NCBI GenBank assembly: GCA_964495785.1
Contig: CAZBXL010000003.1
Span: forward strand, 1-64,000
Origin: RFSX01 sp964495785
Lineage (GTDB): Bacteria; Bacteroidota; Bacteroidia; Chitinophagales; Saprospiraceae
DNA: 64,000 nt
Reading direction: 5' to 3'
Shown here: piece after piece, positions 17,331 through 25,678 of the stretch
How positions within the stretch are numbered: position 1 is the stretch's first letter
How the letters are laid out: each line of letters opens with the position of its first letter
The notes under the pieces: model-generated
The model's input: the letters and a program-made list of their open reading frames with translations, nothing else
Databases searched by the model: none
What the model was told of the DNA's origin: nothing
Program-made: the position numbers and the translations under genes

Positions 17331-18917
17331 ATGGCAGTAGGTGTTAATCCTGAAGAGATTTCTGCAATACTTAAACAACAATTATCTGGATTCAAAACAG
17401 AATCTGAATTAGAAGAAGTAGGTACGGTACTCCAAGTTGGAGATGGTATAGCCCGTGTATATGGGTTAACTAAAACTAAAGCAGGAGAGCTTGTCGAATT
17501 TGAAACAGGCGTACAAGCCATCGTTCTTAACTTAGAAGAAGATAATGTGGGTGTTGTACTCATGGGATCAAGTGAGGGAATAGTGGAAGGTAGTACTGTA
17601 AGAAGAACTGGTCAGATTGCGTCTATTAATGTAGGAGAAGGATATGTAGGAAGGGTAGTTAATCCATTAGGTGAGCCTATAGATGGTAAAGGTCCTATAC
17701 AAGGAACTAAATATGAGATGCCTCTTGAGAGAAAGGCTCCAGGAGTTATATACAGACAACCAGTTACAGAACCATTACAGACAGGTATCAAAGCGATAGA
17801 TGCGATGATTCCTATCGGTAGAGGACAGAGAGAGTTGATCATCGGTGATAGACAGACAGGTAAGACAGCGATCGCTATTGATACGATTATCAATCAAAGA
17901 AAATTCTACGAGAGAGGAGAGCCTGTATATTGTATATATGTGGCTTCAGGTCAGAAGTCAAGTACAGTAGCACAAGTTGCTAAAGTATTACAAGATAATG
18001 GTGCAATGGACTACACAGTCATCGTAACAGCATCAGCATCTGACCCTGCACCACTCCAGTTCTATGCACCATTTGCTGGAGCATCAATAGGAGAATTTTT
18101 TAGAGATACAGGTAGATCAGCATTAATTATCTATGATGATTTATCTAAGCAAGCCGTAGCATATAGAGAGGTATCACTATTATTAAGAAGACCACCAGGG
18201 AGAGAGGCTTACCCAGGTGATGTGTTCTACTTACACTCAAGATTACTTGAGAGAGCTGCAAAGGTTATTGATAATGATGCCATTGCACAGAGCATGAACG
18301 ACCTACCTAAGAGTCTTAAAGATTCTGGTCTTGTCAAGGGTGGTGGCTCACTTACAGCATTGCCTATCATAGAGACACAAGCCGGTGATGTATCAGCATA
18401 TATTCCGACCAACGTTATCTCTATTACAGACGGTCAGATATTCTTAGAGGGTAACTTATTTAATGCAGGTATAAGACCCGCAATTAACGTGGGTATCTCG
18501 GTATCAAGAGTAGGGGGATCAGCCCAGATTAAATCTATGAAGAAAGTATCTGGTACATTAAAGCTTGACCAAGCACAGTTCAGAGAATTAGAAGCATTCT
18601 CTAAGTTTGGTTCTGATCTTGATGCTGCAACAATGTCGGTACTTGAGAAAGGAAAGAGAAACGTTGAGATATTAAAGCAAGGACAGTATGCTCCTGTAAC
18701 AGTAGAGAAGCAAGTGGCTATCATCTACTTAGGTACTAAAGGATTATTAAGAAATGTTCCAGTAGAGAAGATCAGAGAATTCGAAGATCAGTTCTTATCA
18801 GCATTGGAGCAGAGAAATCCTGAAGTTCTTGAGACATTTAGAAATGGTAAGTTAGATCCAGAAGCTATAAAAGTAGTAGAAGATCTTGCAGCAGATATGA
18901 GTAAGCAATACGCATAA
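17331..18917 (+). CDS. atpA: ATP synthase F1 subunit alpha
   Basis: 528 residues. The N-terminal beta-barrel, the nucleotide-binding domain with Walker A GDRQTGKTA, the catalytic-site Arg region (the VGISVSRVGGSAQ motif) and the C-terminal helical domain are all present and uninterrupted. As the non-catalytic ATPase subunit it alternates with beta in the F1 hexamer. The matching beta subunit gene (atpD) is not in this operon. Confidence 0.98.
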   Translation: MAVGVNPEEISAILKQQLSGFKTESELEEVGTVLQVGDGIARVYGLTKTKAGELVEFETGVQAIVLNLEEDNVGVVLMGSSEGIVEGSTVRRTGQIASINVGEGYVGRVVNPLGEPIDGKGPIQGTKYEMPLERKAPGVIYRQPVTEPLQTGIKAIDAMIPIGRGQRELIIGDRQTGKTAIAIDTIINQRKFYERGEPVYCIYVASGQKSSTVAQVAKVLQDNGAMDYTVIVTASASDPAPLQFYAPFAGASIGEFFRDTGRSALIIYDDLSKQAVAYREVSLLLRRPPGREAYPGDVFYLHSRLLERAAKVIDNDAIAQSMNDLPKSLKDSGLVKGGGSLTALPIIETQAGDVSAYIPTNVISITDGQIFLEGNLFNAGIRPAINVGISVSRVGGSAQIKSMKKVSGTLKLDQAQFRELEAFSKFGSDLDAATMSVLEKGKRNVEILKQGQYAPVTVEKQVAIIYLGTKGLLRNVPVEKIREFEDQFLSALEQRNPEVLETFRNGKLDPEAIKVVEDLAADMSKQYA

Positions 18918-18953
18918 TTTTAATATAGATAAAAATAGAAATATAGTTTAACC

Positions 18954-19841
18954 ATGTCAGGTCAGTTAAAAGAAACAAGAGAGCGTATAGCCTCAGTCAA
19001 ATCAACACAGCAGATCACTAAAGCTATGAAGATGGTTTCTGCGGCTAAACTTAGAAAAGCGACGCAGGCAATAACTGAAATGAGACCGTATGCAGATAGG
19101 CTCAACAAAATCATGGTTAATATACTGAGTAATATAGAAGGTGATGCCACAGTAGCTTATGCTAAGGAGAGACCAGTAGAGAAGATGGCGATCGTCATCA
19201 ATACATCTAATAGAGGTTTAGCAGGAGCATTTAATACCAACATAGGTAAGGAAACAATAAGCCTCTTAGAAAAATACAAAGAGTATCAAAACGCAGGCAA
19301 AATTGACATCATATTCATAGGAAAGAAAGGATATGATTTCTTAAAGTCAAAATGTAAAGGTTGTAACATAATTACAGATTACATTTCATTAGGCTCTAAT
19401 CTTTCTTACGACAATATGTCTCAGATGTCTACGAAGCTGATGAATGATTTTACTGAAGGTAATTACGATAAGATCTATGTCGTATACAGTCAGTTTAAAA
19501 ATGCTGCTGTACAGTTTCCTAAAGCAGTACAGTTTTTACCAGTAAAGAAACTTGTTGGATCTAAAACTGCTGCTACCAAATCAGATTATATATTCGAACC
19601 TTCAAAAGAAAAATTACTTGAGGAGCTTATCCCAAGTATTCTTCAGACATCTTTTCATAAATACGTACTAGATACGAATGCTGGAGAACATGGGGCAAGA
19701 ATGACTGCCATGGATAAAGCCACTGAGAACGCCAATGACTTATTGAGAGATCTAAAGATTGCTTATAACAAAGCAAGACAAGAATCTATTACTAACGAGA
19801 TACTCGAGATTGTAGGTGGAGCTGCAGCACTAGAAGGTTAA
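18954..19841 (+). CDS. atpG: ATP synthase F1 subunit gamma
   Basis: 295 residues. The N-terminal helix LKETRERIASVKSTQQITKAMKMVSAAKLRKA is the standard gamma signature, shown here as two segments: RIASVKSTQQITKAMKMVSA and the AAKLRKA end; the C-terminal helix has EHGARMTAMDKATENA and SITNEILEIVGGAAAL. These two helices form the rotating coiled coil of the central stalk. Last gene of the operon; a terminator follows within 30 bases, so epsilon (atpC) and beta (atpD) must be encoded elsewhere. Confidence 0.97.
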   Translation: MSGQLKETRERIASVKSTQQITKAMKMVSAAKLRKATQAITEMRPYADRLNKIMVNILSNIEGDATVAYAKERPVEKMAIVINTSNRGLAGAFNTNIGKETISLLEKYKEYQNAGKIDIIFIGKKGYDFLKSKCKGCNIITDYISLGSNLSYDNMSQMSTKLMNDFTEGNYDKIYVVYSQFKNAAVQFPKAVQFLPVKKLVGSKTAATKSDYIFEPSKEKLLEELIPSILQTSFHKYVLDTNAGEHGARMTAMDKATENANDLLRDLKIAYNKARQESITNEILEIVGGAAALEG

Positions 19842-19870
19842 GATGACAAAATAGACTTTGATAATAATAT

Positions 19871-19908
19871 AAATAGGGAAATCTTTACTGAAGGTCTCCC
19901 TATTTTTA
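19871..19908 (+). terminator. Intrinsic terminator of the atp operon
   Basis: AAATAGGGA (19871-19879) pairs with TCCCTATTT (19897-19905), followed by a short T-rich tail. It ends the atpBEFHAG transcript. The rest of 19909-20129 holds the assembly gap and no gene that can be seen. Confidence 0.8.
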
Positions 19909-19973
19909 TTCGCAGAATTGAAACCTACAACACCACAGAAATTCTAAAAGCTAATTCGTCTGATTGACATTAA

Positions 19974-20073
19974 NNNNNNNNNNNNNNNNNNNNNNNNNNN
20001 NNNNNNNNNNNNNNNNNNNNNNNNNNNNNNNNNNNNNNNNNNNNNNNNNNNNNNNNNNNNNNNNNNNNNNNNN
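19974..20073. other. Assembly gap of 100 N
   Basis: Exactly 100 ambiguous bases, the conventional size for a gap of unknown length. It falls in the spacer between the atp terminator and the amidohydrolase gene, so anything could be missing here, including a promoter or a small gene. Confidence 0.98.
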
Positions 20074-20129
20074 TATTATTCGGGCCGATATAATTTTATT
20101 GACTAACTTAACGATTATAAAATCGTCTT

Positions 20130-21407
20130 ATGTCAAAATTAATCTTACTTCTTACGGGGCTAATTACAAGCTATGCTCTTATCGGACAAACTACCTATAT
20201 CCACTGTGGTCAGTTAATTGATATGGAGTCAGATCGTGTACAATCTGAAATGACAATCGTAGTAGAAGGTGATCTGATTGCTGCAATTGAGTCAGGTTAC
20301 AAAACTTCAGATTCAGATACAATACAAGTTATCGATCTAAAAGAAAAGACTGTTGCGCCTGGCTTTATGGATATGCATATACATATAGAGCACGAGTCTG
20401 GAAAGAACCGCTACTTGGAAAAATTCACAAAAGATAAGTCTGACATTGCCTTAGGAGCAGTTAAGTATTGTAAGCGAACTCTAATGGCTGGTTTTACAAC
20501 AGTGAGAGACTTAGGAGGTACAGGTGTTAATGTCTCTTTGCGTAATGCAATAAATAAAGGAGAGATCATAGGACCCAGAATATATACTGCAGAAAAGTCC
20601 ATCGCCACTACTGGAGGCCACGCAGATCCCACTAATGGTGTGAGAAGTGATCTTAAAGGAGATCCTGGGCCAAAAGAAGGAGTAATCAATAATCCCGAAG
20701 ATGCATACAAAGCGGTCAGGCAGCGATACAAGAATGGAGCAGACTGTATTAAGATAACTGCGACAGGTGGCGTTCTGAGTGTTGCTAAGGATGGACAAGG
20801 ACCACAGTTTACGATTAATGAAGTTGAAGCCATAGTCGATGCCGCTAATGATTATGGCTATGTAACGGCAGCCCATGCTCATGGCGCAGAAGGAATGAAA
20901 CGAGCAGTATTAGGTGGTATTCATAGTATAGAACATGGTACTAAGATGAATGAAGAAATCATGGACCTGATGATAGATAGAAATACATATTACGTTCCCA
21001 CGATATCTGCTGGAAAGTTTGTGGCTGCTAAAGCTAAGATCCCTGGTTTTTACCCATCTATAATAGTTCCTAAGGCACTTGAAATAGGACCTATGATACA
21101 AGAGACCTTTCGTAAGGCATATGAGAGAGGCGTTAAGATTGCCTTTGGTACAGATGCGGGAGTCTCTTATCACGGAGATAATGCAGATGAGTTTATTTTT
21201 ATGACTGAAGTTGGGATGAGTAATTATGAAGCACTCCAAACAGCGACTGTTAATGCTGCCGACCTGATGCGTATATCTGATGATTATGGAACGATATCAA
21301 TAGGTAAGAAAGCAGATATTATTGCCATGGATGGAAATCCATTAGAGGATATAAAATATACTCTTGAGATAGCATTTGTAATGAAGGGAGGCGTGGTTTA
21401 TAAGTAG
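20130..21407 (+). CDS. Exported amidohydrolase (metal-dependent, imidazolonepropionase-like family)
   Basis: 425 residues with a signal peptide (LILLLTGLITSYALIGQ). The N-terminal small beta-sandwich is followed by the metal-site motif APGFMDMHIHIEHE (His83, His85). Further ligands follow in order: IKITATGG (the Lys that is usually carboxylated), AAHAHGAEG, SIEHG and FGTDAGVSYH (metal Asp). This is the subtype that hydrolyses Xaa-Pro dipeptides or other cyclic/acylated amino acids in the periplasm; the substrate cannot be fixed from sequence. The gene lies just after the first assembly gap, so its upstream control region is incomplete. Monocistronic by the look of the flanks. Confidence 0.9.
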   Translation: MSKLILLLTGLITSYALIGQTTYIHCGQLIDMESDRVQSEMTIVVEGDLIAAIESGYKTSDSDTIQVIDLKEKTVAPGFMDMHIHIEHESGKNRYLEKFTKDKSDIALGAVKYCKRTLMAGFTTVRDLGGTGVNVSLRNAINKGEIIGPRIYTAEKSIATTGGHADPTNGVRSDLKGDPGPKEGVINNPEDAYKAVRQRYKNGADCIKITATGGVLSVAKDGQGPQFTINEVEAIVDAANDYGYVTAAHAHGAEGMKRAVLGGIHSIEHGTKMNEEIMDLMIDRNTYYVPTISAGKFVAAKAKIPGFYPSIIVPKALEIGPMIQETFRKAYERGVKIAFGTDAGVSYHGDNADEFIFMTEVGMSNYEALQTATVNAADLMRISDDYGTISIGKKADIIAMDGNPLEDIKYTLEIAFVMKGGVVYK

Positions 21408-21527
21408 GGTTATACTTAGCTATATATTGATTAAAGCAAATATGGTCTAAGAAAAGTACCAAAAGTCCAGGATCCAGAAATAGGAGTAATTATTACGACA
21501 TTATTTAAAAAAATATCAAACAATTAC

Positions 21528-21561
21528 ATTGTCAGACGTTTATATATATGTAATATTTTTG
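21528..21561 (+). promoter_or_regulatory. Candidate promoter of the BLUF gene
   Basis: ATTG (21528-21531) and TATTTTTG (21554-21561) match the Bacteroidota -33 (TTTG-like) and -7 (TAnnTTTG) elements with a 22-base spacer. The start codon is 65 bases downstream. The region is very AT-rich, so chance matches are likely. Confidence 0.35.
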
Positions 21562-21626
21562 TAATATTATTATCCCATTGAGTTAAATTGATTATAATCT
21601 TTTTAGAATATTTAAATATTTAAGGG

Positions 21627-22022
21627 ATGGTGTCACTATATGAAATTTTTCATACAGCTCCTGCTATAAAAGACTTTGCAACAGACGAGCTTGAAAAGAT
21701 TGCTGAAACACTTTCGATTCGTAATCGAAAGATGAATATCACAGGAATATTACATTACCACGATAGAGAATTTTATCAAATTTTAGAAGGTGATAAGAAC
21801 GTTCTGACTAATCTTATCGATAATATTGAAGATCCTACCAAGCATGGTAATATCCATATAGTATGGGAAGGCAAGTCCAGCGCTAGAGCATTTAATAATT
21901 GGGGTCTTTGCCCTTTCATTACAGGTGAGAAAATAAGTCAAGAATTAGTTGCTGAATCCACTGATCATATGTCGACTGGACTTCAATTATTCAAAGAGTT
22001 AATCCCTGTATTTCAAGTTTGA
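21627..22022 (+). CDS. BLUF-domain blue-light sensor, stand-alone
   Basis: 131 residues, only slightly longer than one BLUF domain. The key flavin-site residues can be placed: Tyr5 (VSLYEIFHTA), Asn37 (KMNITGILHYHD), Gln51 (FYQILEGDKNVL) and Trp92 (FNNWGLCPF). In BLUF proteins Tyr and Gln rearrange their hydrogen bonds to FAD on blue-light absorption. There is no output domain, so it must signal through a partner or by binding directly, as short BLUF proteins do. It is 33 bases upstream of mtaB, but mtaB has its own promoter-like element. Cytoplasmic. Confidence 0.88.
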   Translation: MVSLYEIFHTAPAIKDFATDELEKIAETLSIRNRKMNITGILHYHDREFYQILEGDKNVLTNLIDNIEDPTKHGNIHIVWEGKSSARAFNNWGLCPFITGEKISQELVAESTDHMSTGLQLFKELIPVFQV

Positions 22023-22043
22023 TTTCTAATCTTAAAAATTCAT

Positions 22044-22051
22044 TAAATTTG
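22044..22051 (+). promoter_or_regulatory. Candidate -7 element immediately before mtaB
   Basis: TAAATTTG fits TAnnTTTG and ends only four bases before the mtaB ATG at 22056. If active it would give a leaderless mtaB transcript. No -33 TTG at the right distance stands out. Confidence 0.35.
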
Positions 22052-22055
22052 GGGC

Positions 22056-23405
22056 ATGGCTACCCCACGTACAGTTGCATTTCATACTTTAGGATGTAAG
22101 CTCAATTTTTCGGAGACTTCTACCATTCGAAGACAATTCGAAGAGGCTGGATTTGGAGTCATCGATTATGAGAATGGTGCTGACTATTATGTACTTAACA
22201 CTTGTTCTGTAACGGACTTCGCTGATCGTAAATGCCGTTATGAAGTTAGACGAGCACAAAAGTATAATCCCTCAGCTAAGGTTATCGTCGTAGGATGTTA
22301 TGCTCAACTTAAACCTACAGAAATAGCTGAGATAGAAGGAGTAGATCTGGTCCTTGGGGCATCAGAAAAATTCAATATTCTAAGTCATATAGATTCTCTG
22401 CATGATATCGAAGGACAAAGCAAGGTCAGATCATCAGATATTAATCATGTCAATTCATTTATAGATGCATTCTCAGTAGGGGATAGAACTCGTTCGTTCT
22501 TAAAAGTTCAGGATGGATGTAATTACAAATGTGCATTTTGTACAATCCCACTGGCCAGAGGTAAGAGCCGCAGTGATACAATCGATAATGTCGTCGCTAA
22601 TGCAACTAAGATTGCTCAACAAGGTGTCAATGAGATTGTATTAACAGGAGTGAATATTGGTGATTTTGGTAATGGTACAGAGGTTATCGAAGGTTTGAAA
22701 CCCAAAAAAGAAGCTTTATTTATCGACCTAATAAAAGAATTAGACAACGTTGAAGGGGTTAATCGATTTAGAATATCTTCGATTGAGCCTAACTTGTGCA
22801 ATGAAGAAATCATAGACTTTGTAGCTACTTCTGATAAGTTTATGCCTCACTTCCATATGCCATTACAGAGTGGTAGTAATACAATTCTCAAAAGTATGCG
22901 ACGTAGATATAAGCGAGAATTATACGAAGAGAGGGTCGCCTATATCAAGTCCGTTATGCCACATTGCTGTATCGGTGTTGATGTCATTGTGGGATTTCCT
23001 GGAGAGAGTGAGGAGCACTTCCAAGAAACTTATGACTTCCTGCATAGATTAGATATTTCTTACTTACATGTATTTACTTATTCAGAAAGGGCTAACACAC
23101 ACGCAGTGGACTTGGATAATCCAGTTCCTATGAATGTACGAAAAGAGAGAAATAAAAAGCTTAGAATTCTTTCTGAAAAGAAGCGTAGAGCATTCTACGA
23201 GAGCCATACAAATACTGTAAGACCAGTATTGTTAGAATCACAAAATCAGAATGACCTATGTACTGGATTTACAGATAACTACATAAAAGTAGAGATTGAA
23301 GACGACGGTAGTTCTAAAAACCAATTAGTCGATTGTCATTTAATTCGAGTTAATTCGGAGGGAGTAATGTTGTCTGAGCTATCAAAAATAAAGACAAAAG
23401 TATAA
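22056..23405 (+). CDS. mtaB: tRNA (t6A37)-C2 methylthiotransferase MtaB
   Basis: 449 residues. The N-terminal UPF0004 domain has the three cluster cysteines in LGCKLNFSE, NTCSVTD and VVGCYAQ. The radical SAM motif CNYKCAFCTIP (CxxxCxxC) begins near residue 157, followed by the VLTGVNIGDFG and PHFHMPLQSGS motifs; a TRAM-like RNA-binding end closes the chain. MtaB adds a methylthio group to N6-threonylcarbamoyladenosine at tRNA position 37 (ms2t6A), next to the anticodon. The GVNIG and LGCKLN forms are those of MtaB rather than MiaB or RimO. The end is one base from the convergent gene. Confidence 0.94.
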   Translation: MATPRTVAFHTLGCKLNFSETSTIRRQFEEAGFGVIDYENGADYYVLNTCSVTDFADRKCRYEVRRAQKYNPSAKVIVVGCYAQLKPTEIAEIEGVDLVLGASEKFNILSHIDSLHDIEGQSKVRSSDINHVNSFIDAFSVGDRTRSFLKVQDGCNYKCAFCTIPLARGKSRSDTIDNVVANATKIAQQGVNEIVLTGVNIGDFGNGTEVIEGLKPKKEALFIDLIKELDNVEGVNRFRISSIEPNLCNEEIIDFVATSDKFMPHFHMPLQSGSNTILKSMRRRYKRELYEERVAYIKSVMPHCCIGVDVIVGFPGESEEHFQETYDFLHRLDISYLHVFTYSERANTHAVDLDNPVPMNVRKERNKKLRILSEKKRRAFYESHTNTVRPVLLESQNQNDLCTGFTDNYIKVEIEDDGSSKNQLVDCHLIRVNSEGVMLSELSKIKTKV

Positions 23406-23406
23406 T

Positions 23407-23681
23407 CTACTTTTCCCAGATGACAACCCAATCGTCTAATGAATAATCGTTGAGACAATCAGGTTCGATGCATTCTCCACAATAGAAACATAAAGTATCA
23501 CAAGTCGCAGACACAATTACTTCTGTTCCATCAAAGAATACAGCATTTGTATTTATCCAATATACTTGATCATCATTACTAACTTGACTCTGTATAGTCA
23601 CAATATTTTCGGAGGCTATCGTATCATTGACTAACTCATTAATACAATCTGGTAGTTCCTGGCTTAAGTTGTCATCGTTAC
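23407..23681 (-). CDS. C-terminal part of a small Cys-rich exported protein (5' end lost in gap)
   Basis: About 91 residues survive, ending CLNDYSLDDWVVIWEK. The visible part starts NDDNLSQELPDCINELVND and contains a CDTLCFYCGECIEPDC cluster, so several disulfides or a metal site are likely. The NDDN start right after the gap is what often follows a lipobox cysteine, so it was probably a small lipoprotein whose signal lies in the gap. The family is not recognised. The C-terminal end runs to one base from mtaB, in convergent orientation. A different frame crosses the gap from the neighbouring gliding-type gene; I treat them as two genes because their domain ends differ. Confidence 0.65.
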
Positions 23682-23781
23682 NNNNNNNNNNNNNNNNNNN
23701 NNNNNNNNNNNNNNNNNNNNNNNNNNNNNNNNNNNNNNNNNNNNNNNNNNNNNNNNNNNNNNNNNNNNNNNNNNNNNNNNN
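23682..23781. other. Assembly gap of 100 N interrupting two genes
   Basis: One hundred ambiguous bases. On the minus strand the gap swallows the last part of a gliding-type CTD (visible up to YDRWGELV) and the start of the next small gene. A complete CTD tail plus a signal peptide would need well over 200 bases, so the true gap is probably longer than drawn. Confidence 0.97.
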
Positions 23782-25457
23782 ACAAGTTCTCCCCATCTAT
23801 CATAAATTCGATAATCGATGATACCTACTTCATAATCATTATTAGTAAAAGCTTTAAAATAATCATCTCTACCATCAGAATTAGGCGTGATAACATTAGG
23901 GATATAAATAGGACAAGTGGGAGCATCAATAATAATTGTCTCTGTGTAACTACAGCCTAACTCATCATAAATTATCAAATCGTAAGTACCAAAAGGCAGA
24001 TTATTAATGATAGCGCTTTCACCTAAACTTCCATTTAATTCATATTGCAGATTACCAGTACCCCCATCAGCATTGATTTCAACAGCGCCATTGTTATCAA
24101 AGCAATCTGGAGAACTGACTTCTACTGATCTTAATATAACTTCTGGAGTTTGATCAACAAATAGCGAATCTTGAACCACGCAACCATTCACATCCCGTAA
24201 GTAAAAAGTATAATTACCACTACTGAGATCAAAGAAAATATTCTCATCACTGTAAGTTGTATTATCTAAAGAGTATTCTAATGGGCCTGTGGTGTTCATA
24301 CCGTTAGTGCCAGTTATAGAGATACTACCTCTTCTATCATTACAAGAATCAAGGGTAGAAGAGGCTGCTGTTATTATAGGCAAATAACTATCTTCTATTG
24401 TAAAGCTTTCAGTATATGGACAATCTAAGCTATCTACTACGGTAACAATATATGTTCCAGGAGCTAAGTTGCTAAAAATGTTTTCTGTCTGAAATGTAAG
24501 GCCATCATCTAAGGAGTACATCGCAGATACGTTAGGCTCTAGTACAAGGGTTACTTCTCCATTGTCTTCAGCGCAACTTGTATGTATAGCAGAGCTCATT
24601 AATTCTCTCTCTGGTGGTGGATCTATTTCTATATCTACAAAAGTCTCGCAGTTATCACCATCAATAACGAATATACGGTAGGTGCCTGCATCTAACTCAT
24701 CGAAGAAACCACTTTCTGAATATGTAATACCATCTATTGAATAGTTATATACTTCTGTTGTAATAGAATTGATCTCAACCTCTCCTGGTGAGATACAAGA
24801 TTCATCTGTAATGTCTACTTCAATATTAAGACCAGAATAACAAAAACTAAAACTATCTAGACCAAGTCCAAATGCACCTTGCTGTGTTCTAAATCCAGCA
24901 AAGCGTATCGAATGGATTGCACCCTCACAGCCAGGTAGATTAAAGCCCCAACAGGATAACTTGCCATCACCAGTTCCAGGATCGCCATCAGTAATGGTAT
25001 CAGCTAATATAACTTGTTCGAATTCATCTCTTGCATGTATGATAAACTGTTCTCCAAAATCAATGTCTACTATACATCCCGCAAAACTATCAATTGGAAT
25101 TTCGAAATCTAATATTAAGGCAGGTGAGGTTAGGCCAGCCAGTTGGCCATCGTCAGTCAGAAAAAATCTTCCCATAGCATCGGGCGGTATAGGTGTATCA
25201 TTGCCAGCACTACTACCAAATGCAGATATAGATCCCCCTACTTCTGCTAGCACAGGATCTTCTCCGTTTTCTAAAGAAAATTTTAAACCAAATAAGGGAG
25301 TATATTGGCGACTGATGGGTAGCCCTTCAACCGGAGCTTGACCCGTCGGAAAACTTTCAAAATCTATCGTAATACATCCATTCTCAAATTGAGCTATACC
25401 ATGAGAGCTATAGCCTAATGCGAATAGAAGTAATGATATTTTAAGTAAATCTTTGAT
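23782..25457 (-). CDS. Secreted SprB-repeat protein with gliding-motility CTD (3' end in gap, unusual start)
   Basis: Partial gene. A signal peptide can be read from 25457 (KDLLKISLLLFALGYSSHG, then IAQ) but the codon in the start position is ATC; the first standard in-frame start is a GTG at 25253, inside the mature protein. After the signal comes NGCITIDFESFPTGQAPVEG, then a domain with PLFGLKFSLENG and LAEVGGS of a type seen in exported Bacteroidota proteins. Four SprB-like repeats follow, each with a GTY(R/I/N)-type turn and VxDxxxC strand. The chain ends in the gap within a gliding CTD (YIPNVITPNSDGRDDYFKAF, then YRIYDRWGEL). Likely a T9SS-secreted adhesin-like surface protein. Confidence 0.78.
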
Positions 25458-25678
25458 ATTGTAAATTTTCCAGTTAAGTCTTATAATGATTACATTCTAT
25501 AAATACCAATAAGGATATAGTATCTAAGGAATAAATCTTAGTTATAAATGTATTATATGTCCCATTTGTCTTCTCAGTATACTTAAAGATGGACTAAAAG
25601 AAGAAATCGTTGCACATCATAGCATATATTTAACTTATAATCTGTATTAAGTTAAGAAAGTTACTATTAAATTAGAAT

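Noticed and set aside
23664..23781. Reading the gliding-type gene through the N run to a stop at 23664 (ending VTMTT)
   Set aside because: It depends on the gap being exactly 100 bases, which is a placeholder length.
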